Notes under the pieces: model-generated
Databases searched by the model: none
What the model was told of the DNA's origin: nothing
Seen by the model: the letters and a program-made list of their open reading frames with translations, nothing else
Shown here: positions 36,125 through 45,380 of the stretch, one piece after another
Position numbering within the stretch: the first letter of the stretch is position 1
How the letters are laid out: each line of letters begins with the position of its first letter
Position numbers and translations under genes: made by a program
NCBI RefSeq assembly: GCF_900116105.1
Contig: NZ_FPAC01000001.1
Span: forward strand, 610,862-674,861
Reading direction: 5' to 3'
Origin: Paenibacillus sp. 453mf
GTDB lineage: Bacteria > Bacillota > Bacilli > Paenibacillales > Paenibacillaceae
Length of the DNA: 64,000 nt

Positions 36125-37195
36125 TTATTCGAAGAAAAGAAAATGTGTTGGCAGCTTTCGTAGGACACCGTCCGAAGGCTTATTCACGACACGTCCATTC
36201 AGAATCAGTGAAGAGGAGCCGCCGCCATCCAGGTTATAGCCATTTTGCACTCCAAGCTTGTACATTTTATTCTGAAGCTCTTGGAGTGTTGCTCCCGAAC
36301 TTCCTTTTTCATCGTATCCATCCACGACCAGGATGAGCAGCTGGTCATCCTTATAGTTGCCAATGACCGTTCTTGGTGCACGCTTCGGCGTTGTTTTCCA
36401 TTTGGATGGGATGATCAGCTTCTTGCCGTCTTTAAGCAGCATGGGGACGAAGGTGGCGCCAAATGAAGGCTCTAGCTTGTCTAGATCGGCTTGTTTGGTA
36501 AATCTTCCTCCAATCAGCTCGCCTTTCTTGTTCAAGCCGACAAAGGAGAGATCCTTCGTGCTGGGATGAAAGCCAGTCAAGTATTTGCCGTTAGCTACCG
36601 TTGTGCTAAGTGGATACCGGCTGCCGCCTGCGTCAGCATATCCCCCGGCATTAATGCCTGCAACCGCACCACTGCGTGCGACAGCCTGCATCGTCGTTTG
36701 GGATTTGCCGACACCTTCACCGATCGACATCTTCATGGCACTCGGATCCTTAAGCTTGATCTTCATGGCATAGCCTTGATATGGTCCTGGGTTCATTTGG
36801 TATAGTTCTATCCGAATCCTGTCGCTGTTGACTTGTTCAATCGGTGTGCCAAGCTTTGCAGATATCCGCTTGTCATAGATCGCTTCAGGTTTTCTTGCTT
36901 GTGCTGCGGTCATGTTCGCAATGCTTTCCATCGTTTTAGTCGTATTCTCATACAACTCGGTTGTTTTTTGAATATAAGAAGAGGTTGTTTCGGCCAGCAC
37001 TTTCGCTTCCGCCAGACCTTGGCTAATATTCTCTGTTTGGGAGATGATCGTGTTTTGCGGAATAAGCTCGTCCTTTGGCGAAAGCGAACTTAAATCGAGC
37101 GGCGGCTGCAATAAGAGCAGGTATACAAGCAGTCCGATAAAGGGAGCTGTAATCAGCATGAAAAAGCGATTTACTTTTTGCAGTGAAGTCATCAT
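36125..37195 (-). CDS. Membrane-anchored phosphodiester glycosidase family protein (NAGPA domain)
   Basis: 356 residues. An N-terminal membrane helix (about 13-29) is followed by a coiled-coil-like stretch to about residue 100. The NAGPA domain covers about 150-356 with AGINAGGYADAGGSRYP, RTVIGNYKDDQLLILVVDGYDEKGSSGATLQEL (spanning the conserved core) and YNLDGGGSSSLILNG. These domains cleave GlcNAc-phosphodiester linkages, or act near exopolysaccharide and teichoic-acid metabolism in Firmicutes. The ATG overlaps the stop of the upstream gene (ATGA), so the two proteins may work together at the cell surface. Confidence 0.88.
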   Translation of the reverse strand: MMTSLQKVNRFFMLITAPFIGLLVYLLLLQPPLDLSSLSPKDELIPQNTIISQTENISQGLAEAKVLAETTSSYIQKTTELYENTTKTMESIANMTAAQARKPEAIYDKRISAKLGTPIEQVNSDRIRIELYQMNPGPYQGYAMKIKLKDPSAMKMSIGEGVGKSQTTMQAVARSGAVAGINAGGYADAGGSRYPLSTTVANGKYLTGFHPSTKDLSFVGLNKKGELIGGRFTKQADLDKLEPSFGATFVPMLLKDGKKLIIPSKWKTTPKRAPRTVIGNYKDDQLLILVVDGYDEKGSSGATLQELQNKMYKLGVQNGYNLDGGGSSSLILNGRVVNKPSDGVLRKLPTHFLFFE

Positions 37196-37602
37196 TTTAA
37201 CAGATCCATCTTCTTCTGCAGCGTATCCAGCTGCTGCTTCACTTCTCTAAGCTCAGAATATAGCTGATTACTGTTATCGGTAGTATTGCCGGCATTGTCC
37301 TTTGTGAAGGTCAGCAGTTCATTGAAGGTCTGAACTTGCTCCTGCAAGCTGACCAGCTCACTTGAGATTTCATCCAGCTGTGTCTGATACTCCTGCTTGA
37401 CGACCAGCAACTGCTGATCATTATAGGTCTGAATTTCTAGTATCATTTGTTCTCTTAAATGATTGCTGTATAAGTAGGCTGCGGCAGCTCCTAAGGCAAT
37501 AATAATAATCCATAATACTAGAAACAGACGGACAGATCGCTTGCTTCTCCTTGCAGCTTGCCGGGTGTGATGGCTTGTGTTCTCTTCTGTTGATGGATTC
37601 AT
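37192..37602 (-). CDS. Single-span membrane protein with extracellular coiled coil
   Basis: 136 residues from the ATG at 37602, which has GAGGAG upstream; the frame is open for 41 more codons without an RBS. A short polar basic N-terminus is followed by one membrane helix (about 26-46, LFLVLWIIIIALGAAAAYLY). The rest is a long heptad-rich helix to the C-terminus (LDEISSELVSLQEQVQTF, LYSELREVKQQLDTLQKKMDLL). It is translationally coupled to the phosphodiester glycosidase and may scaffold it. No known family. Confidence 0.75.
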   Translation of the reverse strand: MNPSTEENTSHHTRQAARRSKRSVRLFLVLWIIIIALGAAAAYLYSNHLREQMILEIQTYNDQQLLVVKQEYQTQLDEISSELVSLQEQVQTFNELLTFTKDNAGNTTDNSNQLYSELREVKQQLDTLQKKMDLLK

Positions 37603-37654
37603 TTCATCACTCCTCGTGTTGTTCCTACAAAATTCTATAAATTTTCCAGTCCTC

Positions 37655-37684
37655 ATTCTATCATGCGGCCGCCCTCTTACGCAA
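37655..37684 (-). promoter_or_regulatory. Promoter of the coiled-coil / glycosidase operon
   Basis: On the minus strand TTGCGT, 18 bases, TAGAAT, about 45 bases before the RBS. Confidence 0.55.
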
Positions 37685-37909
37685 AAAAGAACTTCTTTAG
37701 CGGAAAAAGGAAAAAGAGATTGCATCGGAAGGAAGTCCTAGGATACAATTTCATATATAATCCAAATTAAGGACTTAAGAGGGATGTCTTTTCTGGTGAA
37801 ATGTGATTTGTTTTTATCCTTTTGGGCTGTGCTTCCTCTAAACTATGATTGACGCACGTTCTATCAATTTTCATAAATTATATCTATTAACGAACTAGGA
37901 GGAGCTTAT

Positions 37910-38566
37910 ATGAGAAAGGTATGGCAGGTGGTCTTGATTGATATTCATCCGACCAGCATGCTAGGAACAAAATTAATATTGGAAGAACATCAGGACCTAT
38001 TAGTCCGGGCGATGGTTTCCACTGGGGTGGATGGATTGGCAGAAGTAAGCAGCTTGAAGCCGGACCTCGTTCTAATCGACTATAAATTGCCTGACGGAAA
38101 TGCGGACCAATTTATCGTAGAGATGAAGCAGGTCTCTCCAAACACTCATATTGTCGTGATGACGGATGAGGATAATTTGAACCTGTATAAGAGAAATATC
38201 AGTCTAGGCGCAAGCGGAATGCTGTCTAAGCAATCTTCGCCCATGAAGCTTATTCATATGATTTCCGGTCTGCGTGAGGGGCTGGCCTCTATTCCTTTGC
38301 ATTGGTTGACTAATGACGAGTGGTCGAACACGGTGGACCAAGAACTAGATATTCATCTTCAGCTTACAGATATGGAAATCTTCATTATGGAACGAATCGT
38401 TCAAGGTGTGACATACGATAAGATCGCTAATGAAATAGATGTCAGCAGAAGATCAGTAGACAACTATCTCCGCAAAATATACACAAAACTGGGCGTATCT
38501 AGCCGGGCTCAAGCTATTGAACAGTTCACCTTGTATTCCAAAATACATAAGAAGCAGTATGTGTAA
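37910..38566 (+). CDS. Orphan LuxR-type response regulator (ComA-like)
   Basis: 218 residues. The receiver has DIHP at the acidic pocket (one Asp replaced), phospho-acceptor Asp in LVLIDYKLPDGN, and Lys in MLSKQSS. The HTH reads LTDMEIFIMERIVQGVTYDKIANEIDVSRRSVDNYLRKIYTKLGV (key SRRSVDNYLRKIY). The general layout resembles ComA. No kinase gene is adjacent, so it is an orphan and its signal is unknown. AGGAGG precedes the ATG. Confidence 0.85.
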   Translation: MRKVWQVVLIDIHPTSMLGTKLILEEHQDLLVRAMVSTGVDGLAEVSSLKPDLVLIDYKLPDGNADQFIVEMKQVSPNTHIVVMTDEDNLNLYKRNISLGASGMLSKQSSPMKLIHMISGLREGLASIPLHWLTNDEWSNTVDQELDIHLQLTDMEIFIMERIVQGVTYDKIANEIDVSRRSVDNYLRKIYTKLGVSSRAQAIEQFTLYSKIHKKQYV

Positions 38567-38663
38567 CAAGGCATAATAGATGTGTACGGCGAATAGTCTT
38601 TATACGTCCCGATAGAGAGAGGAATCATGAGATGGGACGATTACCCGGATAGGGGGGAAATAC

Positions 38664-39890
38664 ATGGAGTTCTCCTTTGCTTCCCATTCCTCCAGGTTAT
38701 TATCTTCACATGCGAACAGGACGAACAATGTCAAAAGACAAAATTCGTTTATCTCGCTGGCTGAAGAGCTTCCTGCGGAGGAGTTTTTCCCGATCAAACG
38801 ATTGGGTGAAGCGGCACATGCTGTCTTCTCGTCTGATCCTTCAGTTCTACAATATGGTGAGCCAGAAGGGTTCTTGCCGCTTAGAGGCTGGATTCGTAAG
38901 GATTGGGAGTTACGAAAAGGAATTCGTACTACAGAGGAACAAATACTGCTGACGACAGGTACACAGCAGACGATTGATCTGGTCACAAGACTTCTGGTCG
39001 ATTCTGGTGATACGGTTGTCGTGGAGAGTCCGACATCACCAGGATGTCTGCAGGTGCTGCAGATGCAAGGTGCGGTCATATTACCTGTTTTTACCGATAC
39101 GGAAGGTATTGTCCCGGAACATCTTGAAGAGCAGTTTCAGAAGCATCGTCCGAAGCTGCTTTTTGCTGCACCCAGTTTTTCAAATCCAACGGGAATTTTA
39201 TGGAGTCTTCCCAGACGTAAAGCCGTACTGGATCTATGTCGAAAATACAGTGTGCTGATTATCGAGGATGATTCCTATGGAGAATTGCATTTTGGAGCAG
39301 ACGATCCGGCAAATCCCTTCTCAGAGAGCTATCCTGCTCTGTATGCGATGGATCAAGCAGACAATGGGAATCATGTGCTGTATATAGGTTCTTTCAGTAA
39401 AACTATTGCTCCTGCTCTGCGTACGGGATGGGCAACCGGTGATAAACGGTTGATTCAAGGCATGTCTTCTTTGAAGCAGATGGCTGATTGGCAATCCAGT
39501 CCGATCAATCAACAAATATTGTACCAATTGCTGGGCTCCACTTCCTTCAAATGGAATGAACATCTTGCTCTGCTCAACAGAGAGTATGAGGTAAGACTAA
39601 AGCTGATGCTTGAGCTGTTAAAAAGACCGGGGTTCAAGAATGTGAAATATCATCCGCCAACCGGGGGAATGTACCTCTGGATTGAGCTTCCTCCGGGACT
39701 AAGCAGCGAAGCTCTGCTCAAAGCTGTGCTGCACAAAGGTGTATCGTTCCTGCCTGGCTCCAGGTGTTCTCCTGGCAAACAGACAGAGCACTATATTAGG
39801 CTCAATTTTAGCAGACCTGGAAGGGAAGAGCTGTTACTCGGGATGAATTTGATCAGCGAAGCGATATCCGAGTTTACGGCTCGAAGTTAG
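38664..39890 (+). CDS. PLP-dependent aminotransferase, class I/II (MocR/LysN-like fold without HTH)
   Basis: 408 residues. LQYGEPEGFLPLRGWI, TTGTQQTIDLVTRLL, APSFSNPTG, EDDSYGELHF and the PLP lysine in GSFSKTIAPALRTGW are the landmarks of the 2-aminoadipate/MocR-type aminotransferase branch. There is no N-terminal GntR HTH, so it is an enzyme rather than a MocR regulator. Substrate is unknown. GGGGGG lies upstream of the ATG and a terminator follows, giving a single-gene unit. Confidence 0.9.
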   Translation: MEFSFASHSSRLLSSHANRTNNVKRQNSFISLAEELPAEEFFPIKRLGEAAHAVFSSDPSVLQYGEPEGFLPLRGWIRKDWELRKGIRTTEEQILLTTGTQQTIDLVTRLLVDSGDTVVVESPTSPGCLQVLQMQGAVILPVFTDTEGIVPEHLEEQFQKHRPKLLFAAPSFSNPTGILWSLPRRKAVLDLCRKYSVLIIEDDSYGELHFGADDPANPFSESYPALYAMDQADNGNHVLYIGSFSKTIAPALRTGWATGDKRLIQGMSSLKQMADWQSSPINQQILYQLLGSTSFKWNEHLALLNREYEVRLKLMLELLKRPGFKNVKYHPPTGGMYLWIELPPGLSSEALLKAVLHKGVSFLPGSRCSPGKQTEHYIRLNFSRPGREELLLGMNLISEAISEFTARS

Positions 39891-39912
39891 AGAGACATAT
39901 TGTTGACATAAG

Positions 39913-39938
39913 GAGAGGGGCTTCCTCTCTTTTTTTTT
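39913..39938 (+). terminator. Intrinsic terminator after the aminotransferase gene
   Basis: GAGAGG / CCTCTC stem, five-base loop, nine T. Confidence 0.85.
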
Positions 39939-40014
39939 CGTTTTGATTTATGTATACTTTTGATTAATGCAACTAAAGATATTGTGAAAAATAATTCAAA
40001 ATATAATTTATTTA

Positions 40015-40053
40015 TTGAACTTACTAACATTTTTATATATTATGTTTATAAGT
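40015..40053 (+). promoter_or_regulatory. azoR promoter with an overlapping inverted repeat
   Basis: TTGAAC (40015-40020), 17 bases, TATTAT (40038-40043). ACTTACTAACAT (40019-40030) and ATGTTTATAAGT (40042-40053) form an imperfect dyad, 10 of 12 positions matched, spacer 11, that covers the -35 edge and the -10. This suggests repressor control, as is usual for quinone-responsive azoreductases. Confidence 0.5.
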
Positions 40054-40132
40054 CAGTTGCAATCACTTTATTAGTTGGTTTCAAATGACATATAGAGATA
40101 ACTACACTTATTTAGGGAGAGAATTTACTATT

Positions 40133-40759
40133 ATGGCAAACGTATTATTTATCAAAGCGAATGACCGTCCTGCGGATCAAGCGATCAGCGTACAAATGTA
40201 CGACACATTCTATAATGCATACAAGGAAGCAAATCCTACAGACAGCATCATTGAATTGGATCTGTTTGCAGCTAACCTTCCGGCTTACGGAAACAATGCC
40301 GCAACAGGCACGTTCAAAGTAGCTAAAGGCATCGAAACGACTCCAGCTGAGCAAGAAGCTGCTGATCTGGCTGCATTTTATCAAAAACAATTCTTGGAAG
40401 CTGACAAAGTCGTTGTGGCATTCCCGCTCTGGAACTTCACTGTTCCTGCACCGCTTGTTAACTACATTTCTTACCTGAGCCAAGCAGGTGTGACTTTCCA
40501 ATACACTGCTGAAGGCCCAGCGGGTCTTGTAGGCGACAAGAAAGTGGTACTTCTGAACGCTCGCGGCGGCGTATACTCTGAAGGACCTCTGGCAGCTGTT
40601 GAAATGGCTGTTAAATACGTAGCTTCTGCATTTGGCTTCTGGGGTATTCAAAACCCTGAGGTTCTGGTTATTGAAGGACATAATGCCTTCCCTGACCGCT
40701 CTGCAGAAATTGTACAAGAAGGACTTAGAAAAGTTGCAGAAACGGCTTCCCGTTTCTAA
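40133..40759 (+). CDS. azoR: FMN-dependent NADH-azoreductase
   Basis: 208 residues from the ATG at 40133, preceded by GGGAGAG; an upstream ATG (40085) gives 16 non-homologous residues. MANVLFIKANDRP, the FMN-binding FPLWNFTVPAPLVNYI and LLNARGGVYSEG are typical of AzoR/AcpD flavodoxin-fold enzymes. They reduce azo dyes and quinones with NADH and in Bacillus are induced by quinones. The coding sequence is rich in highly used codons. It is a single gene ending at a strong terminator. Confidence 0.94.
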   Translation: MANVLFIKANDRPADQAISVQMYDTFYNAYKEANPTDSIIELDLFAANLPAYGNNAATGTFKVAKGIETTPAEQEAADLAAFYQKQFLEADKVVVAFPLWNFTVPAPLVNYISYLSQAGVTFQYTAEGPAGLVGDKKVVLLNARGGVYSEGPLAAVEMAVKYVASAFGFWGIQNPEVLVIEGHNAFPDRSAEIVQEGLRKVAETASRF

Positions 40760-40776
40760 TCGATACTTTTAAATTT

Positions 40777-40812
40777 AAGGCTGGATGCGAGAATATTGCA
40801 TCCAGCCTTTTT
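40777..40812. terminator. Strong bidirectional terminator between azoR and the DUF2161 gene
   Basis: AAGGCTGGATGC / GCATCCAGCCTT perfect 12-bp stem; T tracts both ways. Confidence 0.95.
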
Positions 40813-40817
40813 GCAGC

Positions 40818-41531
40818 TCAAGGTAGTGGATGTTGCTGAAGTACCGCATAATACTTGTCCAAATCCTCTCTTCCCTGCTCACTCAGTGTATACCGGCCGC
40901 GCTCAATTCTGGTAAACCAGCCATAATAATTTTTTTGCAGGATGGAAGCTGTATTCGTTATCCCTGTCCGTCTGGCAAGCTCGGCAGGAGAGGCGGACGG
41001 AATGGGTGCAAGTGCCTGCGCAACTCGAAGTGCACGTTCCCGGTAGGCAGTGACTAGCTTGGCTTTATGGCTGCCGCCCAGGTTGTAATCTCCGCTGCGT
41101 CCATCAAATTCCTTAAGCAGGAGGTCTTTGCGTCTTTTGATTGTTTTGGAGGAAGTAAGGGCAGCCTCGGGAACACATAAACAATCGACAAGAGCAGGTT
41201 TTGTTTTGTATCGTATTACGGTGATGAGTCCCAAACCGAGCTTTCTGCATAGGTCTGTAATCTCTCCAAACCGCTGATTAGCAGCCCCGCGCTTCACCCG
41301 GTTTCGTTCAACGGCAAGATAAACATTGCTGCTCGTTTTTAATCTTTGCATTCCTTGCAGAAGAAGCGATAGATTAAAGGTCTTCTTGATTTCCACAATT
41401 AACGGGTCAGGCATATCCTCTCTTACACCCACCAAATCACAATAATTCACTTCAGATTTAATATGGTATCCTTGCTTCTCAAAATAGGATTTTATCGGCT
41501 CGTATAATTCTGTTTCATATTGAACGGCCAT
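40818..41531 (-). CDS. DUF2161-family putative PD-(D/E)XK nuclease-like protein
   Basis: 237 residues. The N-terminus has a nuclease-like core ETELYEPIKSYFEKQGY, NYCDLVGV, DPLIVEIKKTF, where D-x(n)-E-I-K fits the PD-(D/E)XK pattern, followed by MQRLKTSSNVYLAV. The C-terminal 70 residues look like a winged helix (SPAELARRTGITNTASILQKNYYGWFTRIERGRYTLS region). AAAGGAG precedes the ATG. The function is not established; a DNA-related phosphodiesterase is the family guess. It ends at the terminator shared with azoR. Confidence 0.85.
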   Translation of the reverse strand: MAVQYETELYEPIKSYFEKQGYHIKSEVNYCDLVGVREDMPDPLIVEIKKTFNLSLLLQGMQRLKTSSNVYLAVERNRVKRGAANQRFGEITDLCRKLGLGLITVIRYKTKPALVDCLCVPEAALTSSKTIKRRKDLLLKEFDGRSGDYNLGGSHKAKLVTAYRERALRVAQALAPIPSASPAELARRTGITNTASILQKNYYGWFTRIERGRYTLSEQGREDLDKYYAVLQQHPLP

Positions 41532-41963
41532 TCTTGATCAAACTCCTTTATTGCTGTGCAACCCTTCCACCGTATGAATTGCATCCATGTACGCTTAATC
41601 CTTTATCAAGTTCATGTCTAATTTAATGGAGGAGTACATAAACGTATTAGTTAAGCTCTTTCATAAACATCCATATTTCATCAAGTATAGCATATGACTT
41701 GGAAGGGTTCATTTTAAGATCCATATGTTTTTCAGTCTCGAAAAGAGAACCTGTCACAAAAAAAGAGGCAACTTATCCGAATTAACGCATAGGTATGTAA
41801 TACACTTTTTTTAGATCAAATCGTCAAGCTTCAGGGTAGGCGAGATAATTGCATATTTTAACGCTAATGGGAAGATTTGAAGCAGGGGAGCTTATGAATT
41901 GACCTTATCCTTATTCGGAGTGGATGCTGAATCATTATGGAGCCATGGGAGGTACGAAGGAGC
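41532..41963. other. Intergenic region upstream of prkA
   Basis: 432 bp between divergent genes. I see no ORF with an RBS and no RNA motif. A sporulation sigma promoter for prkA is expected here, but no convincing SigE-type -10/-35 pair could be fixed by eye. Confidence 0.5.
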
Positions 41964-43859
41964 ATGAACATATTTGAACGCGTTGCTGAATTTCGGGCTG
42001 AGAGTAATCGTTTATCTTGGTCGGGTACATTCAAAGAGTATATTGAAATTCTAAAAAAGGATCCAACACCTGCAATGACGGCTCACGCAAGAGTGTATGA
42101 GATGATCAAATCGTACGGTGTGGAAGAAATCGGAGGGCATAAGCGTTACAAGTTTTTTGAGCAGGAGATTTTTGGACTAGACCGAAGCGTGGAGAAGCTT
42201 GTTGAGGAATACTTCCATTCAGCAGCTCGGAGACTGGATGTCCGTAAGCGGATTTTACTCTTGATGGGTCCTGTCAGCGGAGGAAAATCGACGCTCGTGA
42301 CTCTGCTTAAACGCGGATTGGAGCAATTCTCCCGCACAGATAAAGGTGCAGTTTACGCGATAGAAGGCTGCCCAATGCATGAGGACCCGCTTCATTTAAT
42401 CCCGCTGGAGCTAAGACCTGAGGTAGAGAAAGAGCTGGGTGTAAGAATTGAAGGGAATTTGTGTCCTTCCTGCCAAATGCGACTGAAAACAGAGTATGAC
42501 GGTGACATAGAAAAGGTACGTGTAGAGCGGGTATTTATATCGGAAGACAATCGAATCGGGATCGGTACCTTTAGTCCTTCTGATCCGAAATCTCAGGATA
42601 TTGCTGACCTAACAGGAAGCATTGATTTCTCAACCATTACGGAGTATGGTTCTGAATCCGATCCACGGGCCTATCGTTTTGATGGGGAGCTGAACAAAGC
42701 AAACCGCGGATTAATGGAATTCCAAGAGATGCTCAAGTGTGATGAGAAATTTCTATGGAATTTGCTCTCGCTTACTCAGGAAGGAAACTTCAAGGCAGGC
42801 CGATTTGCACTGATCAGTGCCGATGAGATGATTGTGGCTCATACGAATGAATCGGAGTACAAGGCATTTATATCCAACAAGAAAAATGAGGCCCTTCAGT
42901 CACGGATGATCATTATGCCGATTCCTTACAATTTGAAGGTGTCAGAGGAAGAGAAAATATATAAAAAGCTGATTGAACAAAGTGATATGCGCCATATTCA
43001 TATTGCGCCTCATGCTTTGAAGACGGCTGCAATCTTCTCTATTCTCACTCGGTTAAAGGAATCCAAAAAACAAGGCATGGATCTCGTTAAAAAAATGAGA
43101 ATGTATGACGGGGAAGAGGTCGAGGGCTACAAAGAAGCAGACCTCAAAGAAATGCAGAATGAATATCTGGAAGAGGGCATGACCGGTATTGATCCCCGTT
43201 ATGTTATCAACCGCATTTCGAGTGCGTTGATTAAGCAGGACTTGGAGTGCATCAATGCACTGGATATATTAAGAGCCATCAAAGACGGATTGGATCAGCA
43301 TGCCTCCATCACGAAGGAAGAACGTGAGCGGTATTTGAACTTTATCGCGGTAGCACGCAAAGAATACGATGAGCTTGCCAAAAAAGAAGTGCAGAAGGCT
43401 TTTGTTTACTCCTTTGAGGAGTCGGCCAAAACGTTGTTTGAGAATTACCTGGACAATATTGAAGCCTTCTGCAATTGGAGTAAAATTCGTGATCCTCTGA
43501 CCGATGAGGAGATGGATCCAGATGAGCGCCTCATGCGTTCCATTGAGGAGCAAATCGGTGTATCTGAAAATGCAAAAAAGGCCTTCCGTGAAGAAATTCT
43601 AATTCGGATTTCAGCCTATTCCCGCAAAGGCAAAAAATTTGAATACAGCAGTCATGATCGACTTCGTGAAGCGATTGAGAAGAAGCTGTTCGCTGATCTG
43701 AAGGATATCGTGAAGATTACAACTTCAACCAAAACACCAGATGCAAATCAGCTGAAACGCATTAATGAGGTCAGCTCCAGACTGATTGACGAGCACGGTT
43801 ATTGCCCGGTCTGCGCAAATGAGCTGTTGCGTTATGTGGGCAGCTTGTTGAACCGCTAA
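41964..43859 (+). CDS. prkA: PrkA serine protein kinase (AAA-type)
   Basis: 631 residues. The N-terminal AAA core has the Walker A LLMGPVSGGKST and a later GTFSPSDPKSQDIADLTGSID segment typical of PrkA/YeaG. The zinc-like CPSCQMRLK and the C-terminal kinase-like region, ending in HGYCPVCANELLRYV, complete the family pattern. In Bacillus PrkA affects sporulation through sigma-K; in enterobacteria yeaG-yeaH are stress genes. Upstream in-frame ATG 41937 is possible, but ATG 41964 has GGGAGG 11 bases away. Its usual partners yhbH and spoVR lie about 4 kb away on the other strand. Confidence 0.95.
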   Translation: MNIFERVAEFRAESNRLSWSGTFKEYIEILKKDPTPAMTAHARVYEMIKSYGVEEIGGHKRYKFFEQEIFGLDRSVEKLVEEYFHSAARRLDVRKRILLLMGPVSGGKSTLVTLLKRGLEQFSRTDKGAVYAIEGCPMHEDPLHLIPLELRPEVEKELGVRIEGNLCPSCQMRLKTEYDGDIEKVRVERVFISEDNRIGIGTFSPSDPKSQDIADLTGSIDFSTITEYGSESDPRAYRFDGELNKANRGLMEFQEMLKCDEKFLWNLLSLTQEGNFKAGRFALISADEMIVAHTNESEYKAFISNKKNEALQSRMIIMPIPYNLKVSEEEKIYKKLIEQSDMRHIHIAPHALKTAAIFSILTRLKESKKQGMDLVKKMRMYDGEEVEGYKEADLKEMQNEYLEEGMTGIDPRYVINRISSALIKQDLECINALDILRAIKDGLDQHASITKEERERYLNFIAVARKEYDELAKKEVQKAFVYSFEESAKTLFENYLDNIEAFCNWSKIRDPLTDEEMDPDERLMRSIEEQIGVSENAKKAFREEILIRISAYSRKGKKFEYSSHDRLREAIEKKLFADLKDIVKITTSTKTPDANQLKRINEVSSRLIDEHGYCPVCANELLRYVGSLLNR

Positions 43860-43913
43860 CTTATTTTTTTTACACCTATCCCCTTGCAAACATCTTAACC
43901 CCATTTCATAATG

Positions 43914-43966
43914 CGCTGTCTGATTATTGCAAATTGTGCAACTCAGATAGCGTGTTTTTACTTTTT
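43914..43966 (+). terminator. Intrinsic terminator after prkA
   Basis: CGCTGTCTGA / TCAGATAGCG with an inner TTGCA/TGCAA stem, then a T-rich tail. Confidence 0.8.
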
Positions 43967-44109
43967 TCCTGTAATGAGAATAGGAAGATAAATGAAAAAT
44001 AGGACTTTAGGATTATGATATTGTGGTATTAAAGGTCTATAATGATTTTTCGAAGCAAAAAAAATACTAATATAAGGAAAAAAAGTTGCAAGGAGGGAGA
44101 ATTTTCGAA

Positions 44110-45120
44110 ATGATTGAGGTTTCCGAAGATCGAGAACGACAGCTGGCCTACATAGGTATTACCAATCTGGAGCTGAAATTGCTTCAAAACCACCGTCCTA
44201 TTTTTGAAAAAATAGTAGATGAGGTTGTTGACCGGTTATATGACCGAATAGAACAAGTGGAAGAACTTAGAGGCATCATTACCAAATACTCCACGATAGA
44301 ACGTTTAAAGCAGACACAACGGTGGTATTTTATGTCCCTGACCGATGGGCGTATAAATGAAGATTTTATTGAGAAGCGTATACAAATCGGGCTTATCCAT
44401 TCCAAAATTGGACTTAAATCCGATTTTTACTTGGGCAGTTATATGGTGTATCTGGATGTGGCCACCAGCATCGTACAGCAAATCATGCCAAATGGATGGT
44501 ATCCTGTTATACATGCTCTTAGCAAGATGTTTAATTTTGATTCCCAGCTTGTGCTCGAAGCTTACGAAGGAAAGGAAAAGCAGAAGATAACCGATATTGC
44601 TGATGAGCAGGAGCGTCTGCTGCAGGCTATTACAGAGGTGTCTCAGAGACTGACCGGTATGATTGATGAGCTGCATAACAATACAGAGCTGATCGCCGAA
44701 ACAGCAAGACAGACGGCAGCTTCCCAGGAATCTGCCCATAAGCTGATCGATGACCTGAATCAAGAGGTAAAGGAAATTCAAAAGATGGGTAGTCTCATCC
44801 GTGAAATTTCAGACCAAAGCCATCTGCTGGGACTAAATGCAGCCATTGAGGCTGCTCATGCGGGAGATAGCGGGAGGGGCTTTGAGATCGTGGCAGGAGA
44901 GATCCGCAAGCTGGCTACGGGTTCCAAGAAGGCAATGGAGCAAATCCAGAGTGTGCTGAACAGTATTAGAACGAAGCTGGATCAAGTACAGAGTGAGTCC
45001 GATAATACGAAGGACAACGCAAGTAAGCAAGTATTCAGCTCCAGTGAGCTTATGGCATTCGTTCAGATAATGGAATCCGTATCAGGTGACCCCAAAGAGC
45101 TTCAAGCCTCTCATTCGTAG
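44110..45120 (+). CDS. Globin-coupled sensor, HemAT-like chemotaxis transducer
   Basis: 336 residues from ATG 44110, with AAGGAGGG upstream (a TTG at 44086 precedes the RBS). Residues about 1-165 form a sensor globin; RIQIGLIHSKIGLKSDFYLGSY carries the probable proximal heme His. After a linker, a cytoplasmic MCP signalling hairpin shows IREISDQSHLLGLNAAIEAAHAGDSGRGFEIVAGEIRKLA (tip LLGLNAAIEAAHAG). There are no membrane segments. It is about 100 residues shorter than B. subtilis HemAT, mostly in the signalling helices. It should sense oxygen and signal to CheA, or to another partner if the short hairpin cannot reach it. Confidence 0.88.
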   Translation: MIEVSEDRERQLAYIGITNLELKLLQNHRPIFEKIVDEVVDRLYDRIEQVEELRGIITKYSTIERLKQTQRWYFMSLTDGRINEDFIEKRIQIGLIHSKIGLKSDFYLGSYMVYLDVATSIVQQIMPNGWYPVIHALSKMFNFDSQLVLEAYEGKEKQKITDIADEQERLLQAITEVSQRLTGMIDELHNNTELIAETARQTAASQESAHKLIDDLNQEVKEIQKMGSLIREISDQSHLLGLNAAIEAAHAGDSGRGFEIVAGEIRKLATGSKKAMEQIQSVLNSIRTKLDQVQSESDNTKDNASKQVFSSSELMAFVQIMESVSGDPKELQASHS

Positions 45121-45201
45121 CTTCTAAGAACGGTTCAAATCAACTAGATATATACCTCTTCACTTCGCTAAATCGAATTATGCAAAATCCTGAAATAAGA
45201 G

Positions 45202-45230
45202 CAAAAGGCATTGTAATGTCTTTTGTCTCT
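45202..45230 (+). terminator. Probable terminator after the globin sensor gene
   Basis: CAAAAGGCAT / ATGTCTTTTG stem with a four-base loop; T tract is interrupted. Confidence 0.5.
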
Positions 45231-45380
45231 TCTAAATTCCTTTTAATTGTAAATAGTAAGCGCATACAATTTAATTCTATGAGGATGACACCTTTTAGGC
45301 TATAATGAATTCATTCATACAAAACCAAGTTAACCAGCATGCAAATGCATTTAGGATAATGAGAACGTAGAGGTGATCAA

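Noticed and set aside
41532..41963. Small ORFs upstream of prkA
   Set aside because: None has a convincing RBS or compositional support.
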